The notes beneath the pieces were generated by a model. It was given only the letters and a program-made list of their open reading frames with translations, ran no database searches and was not told the origin of the DNA. A DNA stretch of 64,000 nt, taken from Hofstenia miamia. Its lineage: Eukaryota > Xenacoelomorpha > Acoela > Hofsteniidae. The position numbers and the translations under genes were made by a program. Location of the stretch: assembly GCA_900660155.1 (NCBI GenBank), contig CABFPE010000509.1, forward strand, positions 79,471 to 143,470, given 5' to 3'. Positions 52,883 to 64,000 of this stretch are shown here, piece after piece. The stretch's first letter is position 1. Each line of letters begins with the position of its first letter.

Positions 52883-54757
52883 CTGTTCGGAGATTTTGAG
52901 TTACCAATGACTTCAGGCAACACCCAAGAAGGTTGTAATTACGTCAGAAAACTCAAGGTACAAAGCACAATATACTGACAATATTAATCACGCCAAAAGC
53001 CGATGATTTTAGCTTAATGTCTCTTCCACACTTCACTGTAGAAAATTATTTCTACAAAGGCCATTCATCCATACCTAATACTTCAATAAGTAGGGAATTT
53101 TATCCTGTTAGTGGTTTAAAATGTGTGAATTTGTAAAAATGCCATTTTTATATTTTATATTGTAAATTTATGATTTTAAAAAATGATTATAGAACTAAGT
53201 AATTCGTTGTCACAAAGCATAAGTATAAATTAACGGAAAACTTATTACATTTATTAATAAGACAATAGCATAATCTAACTTATGAAATTAACTAATTCAG
53301 AAAACGAAAGAGTTCTGCAACTCATGGGCGAGCACAAGGGAGGCTTGAGAGGGTTAATCGGCTCACTCAAAGGACATATTTGATAAAGCCACTTATTTTG
53401 TTTACAGTATTACTTAAAAAAGTCATCAGCATAAGCTGTGCTTATCTTCTCTAAATCATTATTATATTATCCTATTCTTATTCATAGACATATGTGATTC
53501 AAATCTCAATGAATGTTTAATGCAGATACTGAAGGCACTGGGTATTATTGGATTGACCAAAAACTATCGGAGGATTGATAATGAAAACTGCACAAAAACT
53601 AAATATTTTTCATTACGTTTATTAAATGTATTATTGTGAATTTTATGTTTGATAGACAAAAATATTTTGTATCTGACATTGGCCTTAACTCATTGAACAT
53701 CTACGTCATAACTAGGTGTTGTTTTCATATAGAAAATACATTTTATTTCACTTGTTCTCTTTGCATTTAATTAGAATTAAGCAATTTAGAAGAAAGGGTT
53801 TTTGTAAAACTAGATTTTTAAGAGGCGAAACACAATCCTGGAAATTTTCTTAAGTTTAAAAAATTGACTGGAAATCTTTCCTGAAAATTTTCTAAAAATG
53901 TTTCAATTTCTAATATTAGTTATATAGATATATTATATGCAAAATAATTTATCTCAAGACTAAATTTCTGACGTAATTTCTATCTTTGGATAAGTGTAAT
54001 ATACAGTAGTTACATTCTATTACATATGTAACCCAAATTTATAAATTATAACTTTGTTAACAAAAATGCTAAATTTTGACTCTATCTGACTTAACACATG
54101 CTCAGTTCTGAACGCATATGTGGGATAATTTTTTTTGAATTTTTATAATTTAAATGTTTGTCAGAAAAAAATGTTTAAAATGTTTTCTTTTGCCAAACCC
54201 TAATAATTATGAAATCATTTTGCAAGTAAAATTTTCCCCATTAGTGTTAGAAGATACTTTTATAGCAGTTGATAAAATTAATACATCATACATTCTTGCA
54301 CGCATCTACGACATGACCAATCAGAAAAAATATAGATCTCATATAAATTTTTCGTTGATAGCTTGTTTGTTGTTGTCGATAAACAAATTGGACTCCAGAC
54401 ATTTAGAAAATCAATTTAAGTAAGTTTTAAATTACCTGAGCATAGGGATTATAAAATAGACTGTCTGATATAATTTGAAACAGCCAAATCCTTAAGATAT
54501 TTTGAAGAATCACTCCCTTGATATGATTATTGATGGAGAAAACAGATATAATTTAATTATTGCAAAATATGTGAGCAATTGTATTATTTTTGAAAGTGTA
54601 TTTACAAAACTTGAATGTGTCTTTCAACTGTATTGAAGTATTCATTTGCAGTAAGTGTCTATTCTTTTCAGAAATCTATTGCAATTGTTGTACTTTATTT
54701 GACTGCCCGCAGTGCATCTGGCAGTGGTTATTATCAAACAATTTGACGCGAAATAGA
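52883..54757. other. Upstream region of the CXorf65-like gene, no features
   Basis: AT-rich DNA. Open frames at 54154-54423 and 54590-54808 have no recognisable domain; the second overlaps the true first exon in the same frame. Confidence 0.5.
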
Positions 54758-54782
54758 ATGTATGTCACCGTAAAATACGGCG
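54758..54782 (+). CDS. CXorf65-like exon 1
   Basis: ATG at 54758 encodes MYVTVKYG, matching the family's start (M[FY]..[IV]K[YH]G). The donor is GGCG|GTAAGC, phase 1. Confidence 0.8.
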
Positions 54783-57700
54783 GTAAGCAATTTTTCTATA
54801 CGTTATAATGTTAAAATAGTTTATTAATGTGTAAATGCTAAATCTAGTGAACTAATAATATAATTAAATTTATTAATCTAGTCAATGATACAAAAATGCT
54901 GAGCTTGTAGCATTTCATTATTGTATTACATTTTTTTACCCTGGCTACAAAAAGTTTTGTTTTTCACTTGTTCACATGCTTTATTTAGAATAAAATTTTT
55001 GTAATCGCGTGTAGGTTTATTTGTATAACCATGTCAAAGTGCAACACTTTTTTTCGGTTCTATTATATTTTTGTTTAGTATATCTTGTTTAAAAACTATA
55101 TGTACATATAATTTTGTTTTCATACTATTAACAGAAAAGTACAACACTTTTGGAAATAAAGTGGCTAATAATATGAGATTAAATGTGCTTGATGATTAAT
55201 TGATAAAATATAATTGTTTTTAAAGTCTCTCTGAGACAGTAGTTTGATAATATGCACTTTTATCGTAAGCATCAATTCACAATTTTATTAAATTCAGCAA
55301 AGGGGGTTTGCGACAATAAATTAAACAACCTACATACTTTATAATGGAAAGCAGTTCCACGCAAGATATTCAAGAAATTTGATTATCCATATTTTTACAG
55401 AAAAAATCAGTCAGGAGGATTTCATAGTCAACAATCACCCCAAGGGCATGGCTGGAGGATCGGGACATTACAAACAGTATAAGGAAAGGAAATTCAATCC
55501 TGGGTCCTGTTCTCCCTGCAAAGCCACTGGGACAATCTTTCGAACCATCATAGATTCAAAGCCCTTGGAAAAAGGTTGTCATATTTTGACATCACTTAGT
55601 ATCCAGAGGCCCATACAAAATGGCTGGAATGTTTGAAATACATTTTGTTATTTACCAGTCTGCAAATATTCCTTATATTCAAAACAAACTATAAGTATTC
55701 CATAAAAACGCCTTCAATAATGAGGTGTACCTTCTACGCTGGAATTCGTTTTTTGCATAGAGATCTAGAAACGAAGCATTCTCAACCCATATATTGATAT
55801 TTTGGATCGATTCATAGTACCAAGTTTACCAGAACAATTTCTATCTCAACAAAGCAATACTCCTTGTCACAAGTTAAAACTAACCATTGAATATATGGAA
55901 AATTTAAAATTTAGACATCATGTGAAGATGATGAAAGCAAAAGGTAATGCCAGAAGAAATGAGAATTTGAAAGATTTATGAACTGCTTGCCAGGAAGAAT
56001 TCCTGTATTTACATAAAAGATTGTTAAATGTTATAACGACTGTGGACATCCTACAAAATATTAATAACATTTATTTTAATTGTTATGAATTAGTTTAAGG
56101 CTTTCTTTTAATTTCTGTAGCTTATTCTTTGCATTTTTTAAGTTTCCTGGTCCATCATATTTTCTTATATAAAATCCCACAAATTTCAATATGGTAAATT
56201 TCTAAAATGTAAGATTATACTGTACACATACTTTTAATTGAGAATTTTTGCTGCATACGCTCCACTGTGTCCGCATTTCAACATTCACACTCAAAAAATA
56301 ACCCATCGACCAAACTTGTTTTTTCCTAATCCTTGACCCATATAGATTGTATAATCACTAAAATGAAAATTATTAATGGTCAGCTTTTTTTTAAATGGCC
56401 GATATTCAAAATGGCTGCTTTTCTTATTAAATATAATCTCCCATTNGTCACTTACCACTTGTGTGCCAATATAGTCTCCATAATTGTTTGTTCGACTAAT
56501 AAGTAGTATTTATAGGCTTATATAGCTATTTTAGAGATAGAGAAAAGATTTTTATTTTTGTAATTAGACACGTCTATAGATCTGCAGTCTTTGAACGATG
56601 ACATGTAATTTTTACGTTATCCTATACGAATAGGGACTTATCTTCACCTTTTAGTATCTAGCAATGCTAAGTTATACATGTAGCTATACTATCAAATTAC
56701 TAAATCATACTATCACATACAATCTTGAAATGTATAAATTTTGGCTGTTGTATCTGCACACAGCAGCCAACAATTGCTTCCCATAGTTATTGTTTTCTGT
56801 GCTTCGAATTTTGTAATTGTCCCAACCACGCAAAAGTCGTGATGCACAGATTGAGACGTCTGGTCGCTCCATGGTCCAAGACCTTTGTTATTAATGGAGC
56901 AGAATCCCGATATATGAAAAATCACAATGCGGATTTTTGGTGTGATTGGGATATTCAACTTCAGATATGATACCTCGAATGATTCTATTTTGATTCCATA
57001 ATCATGTTGCAGGTAGTTGCCGTAGCATGAGTTGACGACGTCTTTGAAATGTCTGAGGACCTCGACAAAGACCGTAAGATTCTCTGGAACAATGTTCTCC
57101 AAAACATCAACATTTGCTAGCAGCTTTCTTTTGGCATTTCCTGTGAAACTGTCTCCATGCAAGCATTCTCACTGAACTTCACATCATTTTAACCACTCAT
57201 CAGCCTGTGGCCAGAATTTCTTTAAAGCCGAAAATATGGTATTCACAGGCCCCATCTACAAATGAAGTTCCGGTGGTGGAACAAGAGGAATGACCGAAGT
57301 GTCATCAGGTTTGCCACAAAATAATGGAGGATGTATGACGTTGCTGTGATACTTTGTTTTTCGTTTTACTGCCCCATAATCATGATAGTTCCAAAATGTA
57401 TTTCTCAAAGCACTAAGAATTCTTTGGTTTCCTTTGGAGTCAAGCCGATCCATTTTGATGTCACTCCACGAGCATGGATACTGATAACTGTGTGACATTA
57501 AAACAAGCAAGATATTGAATAGCTTTAAGTCACTGGCAATTGTGAATTTTTTGTTGAGCAAAGGAATTCCAACCTTCATCCATAACTGCTTCAAATTGTA
57601 ATAGTACTTCTGGAACAATGCCTATAAAGAAGCAACGGTTGACTCCCGAGTCAATTTTTTTGATGTACATAGCAAGTCTTCTGACGGATCGAAGATGGAG

Positions 57701-60012
57701 AGACAGCACTTTATTAATCCGCCTCCGCCAACAATGCCAATTCTTATCAATGCAGAATAATTATCAATCCCTCTTTCTTGAAGCACAAAGTCAATGAAAC
57801 TGTTTAAGCCTCAACACACAACTGCCCATTCTTCTTTCGGATCGTTGATGAATGTTTGAATCATGAATCGCAATAATCGAAGTTCAAAGAATTCATCAAG
57901 TGAATGATTAGTTTGAACAATTGATCTCTCAAATTGCGTTCCACAAACGCAGGGTTGGATTCTCATAAATCTTGGGATAGTTTTTACATAGCTCGAGTAC
58001 TCAAAGAAAGTCTTTGTTCAACACGTGCAAACGTACTTGCCTGAATGACAGGACTTTCAGGGCTTCTTGCATGAGTTGGTATTCTTCTATTGCAATTTCC
58101 TAGCATATATAACGAACTGGATCATTAATTGTTCTACTTGGGATTCCCTGCTTGGTTTGTTTTGAAGGAGAATCTAACAAAAATTCAGCGTTGTAAACGT
58201 TTGCCCGTCTAGAAGAGAATATTTCAACCAAATGGTTGCATTCTTGATAGATCCTTGCAAAACATCAGCCACATATTTTGAAGTGTTGCACAAGTGTGCT
58301 CACATTTTCAGGTTGGTGCCTTTGTTTTCGTTTCAATTTTTACTGCATCTTGTAGCCTCATCAAGGCAACAGTACAAAGTGTGCACTCACATTTCTTTCA
58401 GGATCGGATGTTTATTTGACGTTAAGGGTTGAAATCATCTGCTATGAAAAAATCAACAGATTCACCTTTGTCCTTCTTCGATAGCAGCATATGACATCAT
58501 CCACAGACGCCACTGGGAAAATCAGGATTATCGATGGCGAAGTTTTTTATCAAATCTTCATGAACAATGGCAATGTCTTTTGCTGATATATTTATCGACA
58601 CTTTTCGGTAAAAACTATACATACTCTCTTCCATAGCCTCTCGTGTGCCTCATCTACCGCCGTTACCATTTCCATCTGAAGAGAAATGAACAATTGTGCG
58701 AGAGTATTACAAACACAGAACCCTCTGAACAGAACTATATGACTAATGTGGGATGACTCATGAAGCTTTTTCAAGCAGTCTACATATAGTTCAATACTTA
58801 GCATTGCTAGATACTAAAAGGTGAAGATAAGTCCCTATTCGTATAGGATAACGTAAAAATTACATGTCATCGTTCACAGACTGCAGATCTATAGACGTGT
58901 CTAATTACAAAAATATAAATCTTTTCTCTATCTCTAAAATAGCTATATAAGCCTATAAATACTATTTATTAGTCGAACAAACAATTATGAAGACTATATT
59001 GGCACACAAGTGGTAAGTGACTAAATTACAACAATAAGTAGTGTTGTGATGAATTGTTTGGTAAGGAAATGCTTAGAAATCGAATGGGAGATTATATTTA
59101 ATAAGAAAAGCAGCCATTTTGAATATCGGCCATTTAAAAAAAAGCTGACCATTAAATAATTTTCATTTTAGTGATTATACAATCTATATGGGTCAAGGAT
59201 TAGGAAAAAACAAGTTTGGTCGATGGTATATTTTTGAGTGTGAATGTTGAAATGCGGACACCGTGGCTCATGAAAATTTGTTTGAATCTTAATCAAGTTT
59301 GTAATTGTAAAATTCTTAACACTGTATTAGCAAAATATAATTTGCAACTACTGAACCAAATAAATTTCTTTCTAGTAATGTGAAAGACAAAATGTATTCA
59401 TAGTTGTAAAAAAATTATTAAGTTGTATTATAATTCCACGATTCCTCTAAAAATATTTTAGTAATGTCTTTTCGTACAATGCAATTAATAAAAAAATATA
59501 TTTTAGACTGCTTATCTGTTGTGTGCAACCCAAAGTGTTCAGCAATATCTGTAATCTCATATCTTAAACAGAAAACCCACAACGAGGAATGTAAGTTCAA
59601 TCATTGTTGTTGATAAAGTCTTTTGTTACTTCAAAGTGAACTTTTTTTTAAAAAGATATTTTGTTTCTAGTACTTCTGCAATTTTGAAAAATTATACTTT
59701 GATACATTGTATTTGCAAACAAAAATAAATTTAGTCAAGTATGTCATTTAAATTTATGAAAGTATTTCTAAACTTAGTTAATAGGAATGAATAATAAAAT
59801 TTCCAGTATTGTAGAGGAACTCTATTGATGATTTTTTAATAAAAATTTATGAGATTCATTTAAATGAGGAAAACTTTACTAGCATCTGCTTTTAAGGTTA
59901 TCATTACAAAATAAATATTCTGAAAACACAAAAACACATAGTTATTTCAATAATTGCAGTTTCATTGAAATTTTAGAAAACTAACATCATTTATACTTTC
60001 TCAATTACACTG

Positions 60013-60051
<39 letters not shown>

Positions 60052-61668
60052 GTTACTAATAAAAAGAAATGAAATATCTATATTTAAAGTTGCTTTTTTA
60101 CAATATAAAATACTGTTTACAACTCTAAATAGCGTTAAACAATAGAAATCAAGGAACAAAACACATAAAAAAAACACATACAAAAATACAAGCCTTTCTT
60201 TTGTATAATTACAGAAAAATTTTTTAATTTCGCGTTTGAATACTCTTAATTTATTTATTTGTTTTACAGATTTAGGTAAATTATTCCATATATTTATTGA
60301 TGTGTTGAGAAATGAATTTTTCATTATTTTCTTGTTATATGGAAGAGGCTTAATTTTTAGGGTTCTATGATCATGTCTAAGCAATATTTTAGAGGATAAA
60401 AAGTTGGATTTGTAGTATGGAACAATATTATTTAATATTTTAAAAAAGTAGTTAATATATTTTTATAAATAATGCATTGTGGATTCAGAAAAGTGGTTGT
60501 TAATTTCTTGATTTCTGTTATATATATGATTAACTGTTATTTTTATAGCCCTTTTTATTTACTAATAAGATTTTAAAATTGCTCACGTTATTTTTAGTAG
60601 AGCTTGATCTTGCTGATGAAGATGGTAACCTCAAGCATTTTAGCAAACCTCAAAATTATTTTCGCTATGCAACAGAATTAGTGGCAGAAAAAGAGAATTT
60701 AGTGCTAATTCGTGTGGAACGTATGATTTCAATTGAACTTTTATAATTTGTTGGTAGACTTAAAATTTTAATTTATTGTAAAATATATTCCAGCTTGGCG
60801 CACTTAAAATATGGCCACGCTGTCAGCAGAGCAATGAAAATAGAAGACAATTAAAAAATTTTAGAATGTATTGTTTCTACTCTTACATACGAATAAGTGT
60901 AATATTACGCATTTATTAATGAAATATATTTTGTCAAAAAATATATTCATAATTTACTTCTTCAACTTATTTGTAACTTATGAATAAATCACTCATTTCA
61001 AGGAACGTGCAGAAAGTTTCCATAAAAAATTTTTTTGCCTACACTTTTGATGAACTCGCCTCTTTTTTTAGAACAGTGTTGCAGATTGTCTGGCCATATT
61101 CTAAGCAGGCAATGAAAGTAGTGAATATCCAAGTATCTGAAAAAACAAAGAGCAGTCATAATTTACAAAATATCTTTCTGTTATGGCTGATTGATAAATC
61201 TTAATTTACTTAAAATTATAACATATTTAATAAAAATCTATCGAGAATGTTATATTTAAATCTCCACTTTTATTTAAATCCAATTTTAGGCATGCCAAAT
61301 ATTGGGAAAGCGAGATATCTGCCACTTTCAACTGACAAATCCATTATAGACGCCAATTTTTTAGGTAATTTTAGACTGTTTTTGAAATGTTATATCATAC
61401 ACATTTATTTAGTGTATCTTTAAGTAGAACTTTTACCGAGTTAATAAATTATGTAAGCGGGCGCTTTGAATTGTGACTATTAAAAATCAACGGTAGCTTA
61501 TTAAATAAGTATACATCAAATAGAATTTATTTAGCTCGATTAGCACAACTGGGACCTGACAGCAGTCGTTTTAAAACAAGAGAAGTGCAAAAGTCTAAAG
61601 AGCCCCAAAAAACCAGAAGTAGTTCTGAAGAAAAATCTCAGAGTAAAAGAAAATCTGTAAAAAAATAA
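54758..61668 (+). CDS. CXorf65-like protein gene, five exons
   Basis: Five plus-strand exons (54758-54782, 59507-59590, 60598-60720, 61290-61364, 61544-61668) join with canonical GT/AG sites, every intron in phase 1, to give 143 aa. The product starts MYVTVKYGDCLSVVCNPKCS and has the family's LDLADEDGNLKHF segment and the block ENLVLIRVER. ARYLPLSTD follows, and the tail is Lys/Ser-rich. This matches the small, uncharacterised CXorf65 protein family of animals, whose N-terminal half probably folds like ubiquitin. No enzymatic motif, signal peptide or membrane segment is present; the basic tail might bind nucleic acid or partners. Function is unknown. The 4.7-kb first intron holds two transposon remnants. 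Confidence 0.85.
55640..56010 (+). pseudogene. Tc1-like transposase remnant in intron 1
   Basis: The plus-strand reading ILDRFIVPSLPEQFLSQQSN, then TPCHK, corresponds to the Tc1 segment 'IL...+.PS.......QQDNAPCH' around the second catalytic Asp, here Ser-Asn. Downstream NARRNENLKDL resembles the C-terminal region. The stretch between is shortened. The open frame at 55379-55636 just upstream may belong to it. Confidence 0.5.
56263..59265 (-). mobile_element. 3.0-kb DNA transposon with long inverted repeats, CMC/Chapaev-like
   Basis: The ends are CACTGTGTCCGCATTTCAAC (left) and CACGGTGTCCGCATTTCAAC (right, inward). They extend as inverted repeats of over 400 bp (about 56263-56670 and 58800-59265) and are flanked by GCTC on both sides (56259-56262, 59266-59269). 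CACTG-type ends with a 4-bp duplication suggest the Chapaev branch of the CMC superfamily; Transib is an alternative. The left arm contains an N at 56446 where about 60 bp present in the right arm is missing. It lies in intron 1 of the CXorf65-like gene, in antisense orientation. Confidence 0.75.
56713..58804 (-). pseudogene. Transposase of the long-TIR element, broken
   Basis: Minus-strand fragments in order include CVCGTQFERS (about 57930), IRIGIVGGGGLIKCCLSIFD (about 57700), MSHSYQYPCSWSDIKMD (about 57470), NVIHPPLFCGKPDDTSVIPL with PPPELHL (about 57290), HGDSFTGNAKRKLL (57160) and KGLGPWSDQTSQSVHHDF (about 56860). These occur together in a transposase type widespread in arthropods and Hydra-like genomes. 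Many stops and frame changes separate them, so it is inactive. Superfamily placement is uncertain. Confidence 0.7.
59507..59590 (+). CDS. CXorf65-like exon 2
   Basis: Acceptor TATATTTTAG and donor GAAT|GTAAGT. It encodes CLSVVCNPKCSAISVISYLK, then QKTHNEE, corresponding to the family's 'NP.C....LL..I+' segment. Confidence 0.85.
60010..60570 (-). mobile_element. LINE 3' end with (AAT)n tail in intron 2
   Basis: On the minus strand the frame HDHRTLKIKPLPYNKKIMKN, followed by SINIWNNLPKSVKQINKL and FKREIKKFF, is the typical C-terminus of CR1/L2-like ORF2. Farther upstream YINYFFKILNNIVPYYKS continues it in a shifted frame. The coding end is followed by an untranslated stretch and a run of AAT triplets (60013-60051), the 3' tail. 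It is a 5'-truncated insertion. Confidence 0.82.
60598..60720 (+). CDS. CXorf65-like exon 3
   Basis: Acceptor TTATTTTTAG and donor GAAC|GTATGA. It encodes ELDLADEDGNLKHFSKPQNY and then ATELVAEKENLVLIRVE, the most conserved part of the family. Confidence 0.92.
61290..61364 (+). CDS. CXorf65-like exon 4
   Basis: Acceptor CCAATTTTAG and donor TTAG|GTAATT. It encodes MPNIGKARYLPLSTDKS, then IIDANFL. Confidence 0.85.
61544..61668 (+). CDS. CXorf65-like exon 5 and stop
   Basis: The acceptor TCGATTAG leads to 40 codons, AQLGPDSSRFKTREVQ then a Lys/Ser/Glu-rich tail ending SKRKSVKK and TAA at 61666-61668. An AATAAA overlaps the stop codon; whether it is used is unknown. Confidence 0.82.
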
Positions 61669-61779
61669 ATTTAAGTCGTATTTGTTTTTGTAAATTTTGT
61701 ATTGCATATACACATAAACTGAATTTTGATAAAATATTACATTTTGCAAAAAAAATTTGAATATGCCTTATAATTCAAA

Positions 61780-62190
61780 CTTTCTAGGAATTTTTGAAAA
61801 TTTGTGATGGTTTTCCCAACAGAGGCTCATGAACTAATAAATATATCCCAAATCTAAAAACATCACAGAATAGATTAGTATCACACTCGTTCACTTATGC
61901 TTAGCCAGTGCCTACTAAATATTTAGTAGGCCCTGACTTAGCACACGACGCATCTTAACAAGTGCCTTTGGGTGGGCTATCTATGAAAAATACATAGCTT
62001 ACATTAGTTGTTGCCAACATGGGTCATAAACTTTCTAATTCTCTGAAACTAGGGGAATTTCAATGGTTTTCAAACAATAGGAATTTTCGAATATTTCTAA
62101 ATACCTTAATAGGTTTGGAGAGAATTGTTCAAAAATGTGTACAAAGCGTTGTTGAACCATTAAATTTAAAGTTACACTGGGCATTTAAAT
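61780..62190. repeat. Diverged member of the dispersed repeat family
   Basis: Starts near TTTCTAGGAATTTTTGAAAA, carries GCTCATGAACTAATAAATAT and AACATCACAGAATAG (close to 4330-4380), and ends near ATTAAATTTAAAG. A perfect 20-bp palindrome, CCTACTAAATATTTAGTAGG (61911-61930), lies inside. Boundaries are uncertain. Confidence 0.4.
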
Positions 62191-62283
62191 GTTAAATGGA
62201 ATTGAAATCATTAACTCTTTATTTCAAATAGTTTATTTAGGTATATAGATATTAGTGCAGAGCTCATTCAATTTATCTATATA

Positions 62284-63501
62284 CAGCGCTTCTCAAAAGT
62301 CTGGAAATACTTTAAAGGCTGTGTGCCTTTTTGTAATAGCATTTAGAAACCAGTGAATGCGATTTATCAGAGCTCACATGAAGGGAATTTTGTTTTCTAC
62401 AGATGAAATGTAATTCTGACCGCGTTACACACCATTTTCATAACGATATCAAACAGTTCCTATCTTCAATAATAGTACACTTATTATTGCGTAACTAATT
62501 TCAAGAAAAATAACTTTATTAATGAAAACGAGTTATTCAATAACAAAGAATCACTAAATACAGTAAAATATCATGAAGAAATTATAACAAATAATGGAAA
62601 GTATCACCGTTGAAGTCTCTAACAAGTTCGCAGGGGTAGAACAAATCCTGGACTGCACTGGAGATCTCATCTTGTTACACGTCTTCAGCAGCTTCCACGA
62701 TCCATTCTTTGAGGGTCTTGAGATTCTGTGGTCTTCCCCGGCTGTAGACTTGAGATTTTAACACGTCCCAAAAATAGTAGTCAAGTAGAGTGAGATCAGG
62801 AGACCTCGGAGGCCACAAGTTCGGAAAGTCACGTCCGCTGATATTGTCACCAAAAGTTTTCTTCAGGACTTCCGTCATAATTCTTCCGTTTGCTCCTATT
62901 TCATCTCCTGTAACTGTCCTCGCTGCCGTAAAACTTGACTTGTTTTTTTTGTTGTGTATGCCTTCAGCGGCTAAAAAAAGTCATAAATAAAGTTCATGAC
63001 CACTAAGGCTGTGAACAGATCTTTTTGTAGTCCATGGATAGTCTTGTATGCCCTTAGTGTGGAAGTTGTACTTCTCATATTTTCATAGTAAAGTTGTACA
63101 ATGCAGATGCGGCTTTCTGTGTCCATGATGAATCAAATATTGAAAGCAATAAGCTACTCACTGACATCAAAGAAGTCATGCTTCTTGACGGAACAACGAT
63201 TTTTTACAAGCAGACTATACTGATGGTATTCAATAACATCAAACAGTGATATTCAACTAGTTTTCAGTAACAAAATAGTTTTTCTTAAAATTAGTTACGG
63301 AATAATAAGTGTACTATCATTAAGGATAGGTACTGTTTGAAATAGCTATGAAAATGCTATTTACCATGATCAGAATTACATTTCACAGAAAACAAAATTC
63401 CCTTCATGTGAGCTCTGACAAATCGCATTCACAGGTTTCTAAAAGCAATGACAAAAAGACACGTAGCCTTCAAAATATTTCCAGCGTTTTGAGAAGCACT
63501 G
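62284..63501 (-). mobile_element. Mariner-like element with long inverted repeats, internally deleted
   Basis: The left end CAGCGCTTCTCAAAA and the right end CAGTGCTTCTCAAAA (inward) open inverted repeats of about 240 bp each. The left flank is TA; the right flank is CA, perhaps a mutated TA. The minus strand holds the start (ATG at 63126, MDTESRICIVQLYYENMRST) and the end (WPPRSPDLTLLDYYFWDVLK) of a transposase, but the two upstream catalytic aspartates are missing. Confidence 0.82.
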
Positions 63502-63659
63502 CATATATGTGTGTGTGTATGTGTGAATAACAGAGTTCTAGATTCTTTTATTACCTATGCAGTAAGAATGGCGATCTACAAAAAAGTTTCCAACTCTTAC
63601 TTAATAAACGAAATTAAATCTCAAATCCACTCGATTTAGTTCTGTGAGTGGACGATGAA

Positions 63660-63765
63660 TAACTAGACACGACTGTTTTGCGGGCAAAACCGGGCGGCCA
63701 GTGACCGCCGAACAGAAGAAAGGGCAAGCACCCGGCATTAAAATGACCGGGCATCAAACATCTAA
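63660..63765. repeat. GC-rich patch resembling hAT-MITE ends
   Basis: GCGGGCAAAACCGGGCGGCC and the hairpin GGCGGTCACTGGCCGCC stand out from the AT-rich background and recall the ends of the element at 5591-5888. No inverted partner or duplication is visible. Confidence 0.3.
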
Positions 63766-64000
63766 ATTAATGGCATATAATATGCGCGCTTATTGTTATT
63801 TGGCAGTCTTTGTTATTGTCTGATAAATAATTTCAGTGAATCTTTGTAAAACTTAATTAAATCACACTCATCAGAAGACATTTATGATGGACTAAATTTT
63901 CACATTGATTTGAACTTATCAAATCTACTTTTACTAAAAGAAACATACAGTTGATATTTTAACTGTAGACATTTCTAAGAGAAGAAAACATAAAAGGTTC

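Noticed and set aside
1-64000. tRNA, rRNA or spliced-leader RNA genes
   Set aside because: None was recognised by eye; a covariance-model scan would be needed to exclude them.

Overview
The window is AT-rich nuclear DNA from an animal. The evidence is spliced genes with long introns, several superfamilies of cut-and-paste transposons, CR1/L2-like LINE remnants ending in ATT tails, and three animal gene families: a phosphagen kinase, a DEG/ENaC channel and a CXorf65-like protein. The phylum cannot be fixed from sequence alone. A cnidarian or a spiralian would fit, whereas very compact parasite genomes do not. Four assembly blemishes are visible: single Ns at 32885, 37507 and 56446, and a 21-N run at 33599-33619.

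Layout. 1-6232 holds old LINE pieces, a 298-bp hAT-type MITE with a perfect 8-bp target duplication, and otherwise featureless DNA. 6233-15079 is one uninterrupted reading frame of 2948 codons encoding eight phosphagen (arginine) kinase domains in tandem. The unit is 365 residues (1095 bp), and units 2-8 are almost identical. 17025-46997 on the minus strand is a DEG/ENaC channel gene that I pieced together from eight exons; every intron is phase 0 and the product is 506 aa. Its introns carry a nearly intact mariner-like element, hAT and pogo-like MITEs, LINE remnants and, on the opposite strand, two exons of an LDL-receptor class A repeat gene. 48000-52900 is a graveyard of TTAA-flanked repeats, Tc1-like elements and a retroelement fragment. 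54758-61668 on the plus strand is a five-exon, 143-aa CXorf65-like gene with all introns in phase 1. Its first intron holds a 3.0-kb DNA transposon with long inverted repeats and its second intron a LINE 3' end. 62284-63501 is a decayed mariner-like element with long inverted repeats.

The standout is the eight-domain kinase. Every unit keeps the nucleotide-binding arginines, the catalytic glutamates and the CPTNLGT cysteine, so it reads as a working polyprotein enzyme and not as a decayed array. Unit 1 is divergent in its N-terminal half but resembles the rest in its C-terminal half. Units 5 and 6 share private variants. The C-terminal tail looks like the stump of a ninth unit. These features point to growth by unequal exchange and homogenisation by gene conversion. 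The genes in the window do not form a pathway; they are independent neighbours.
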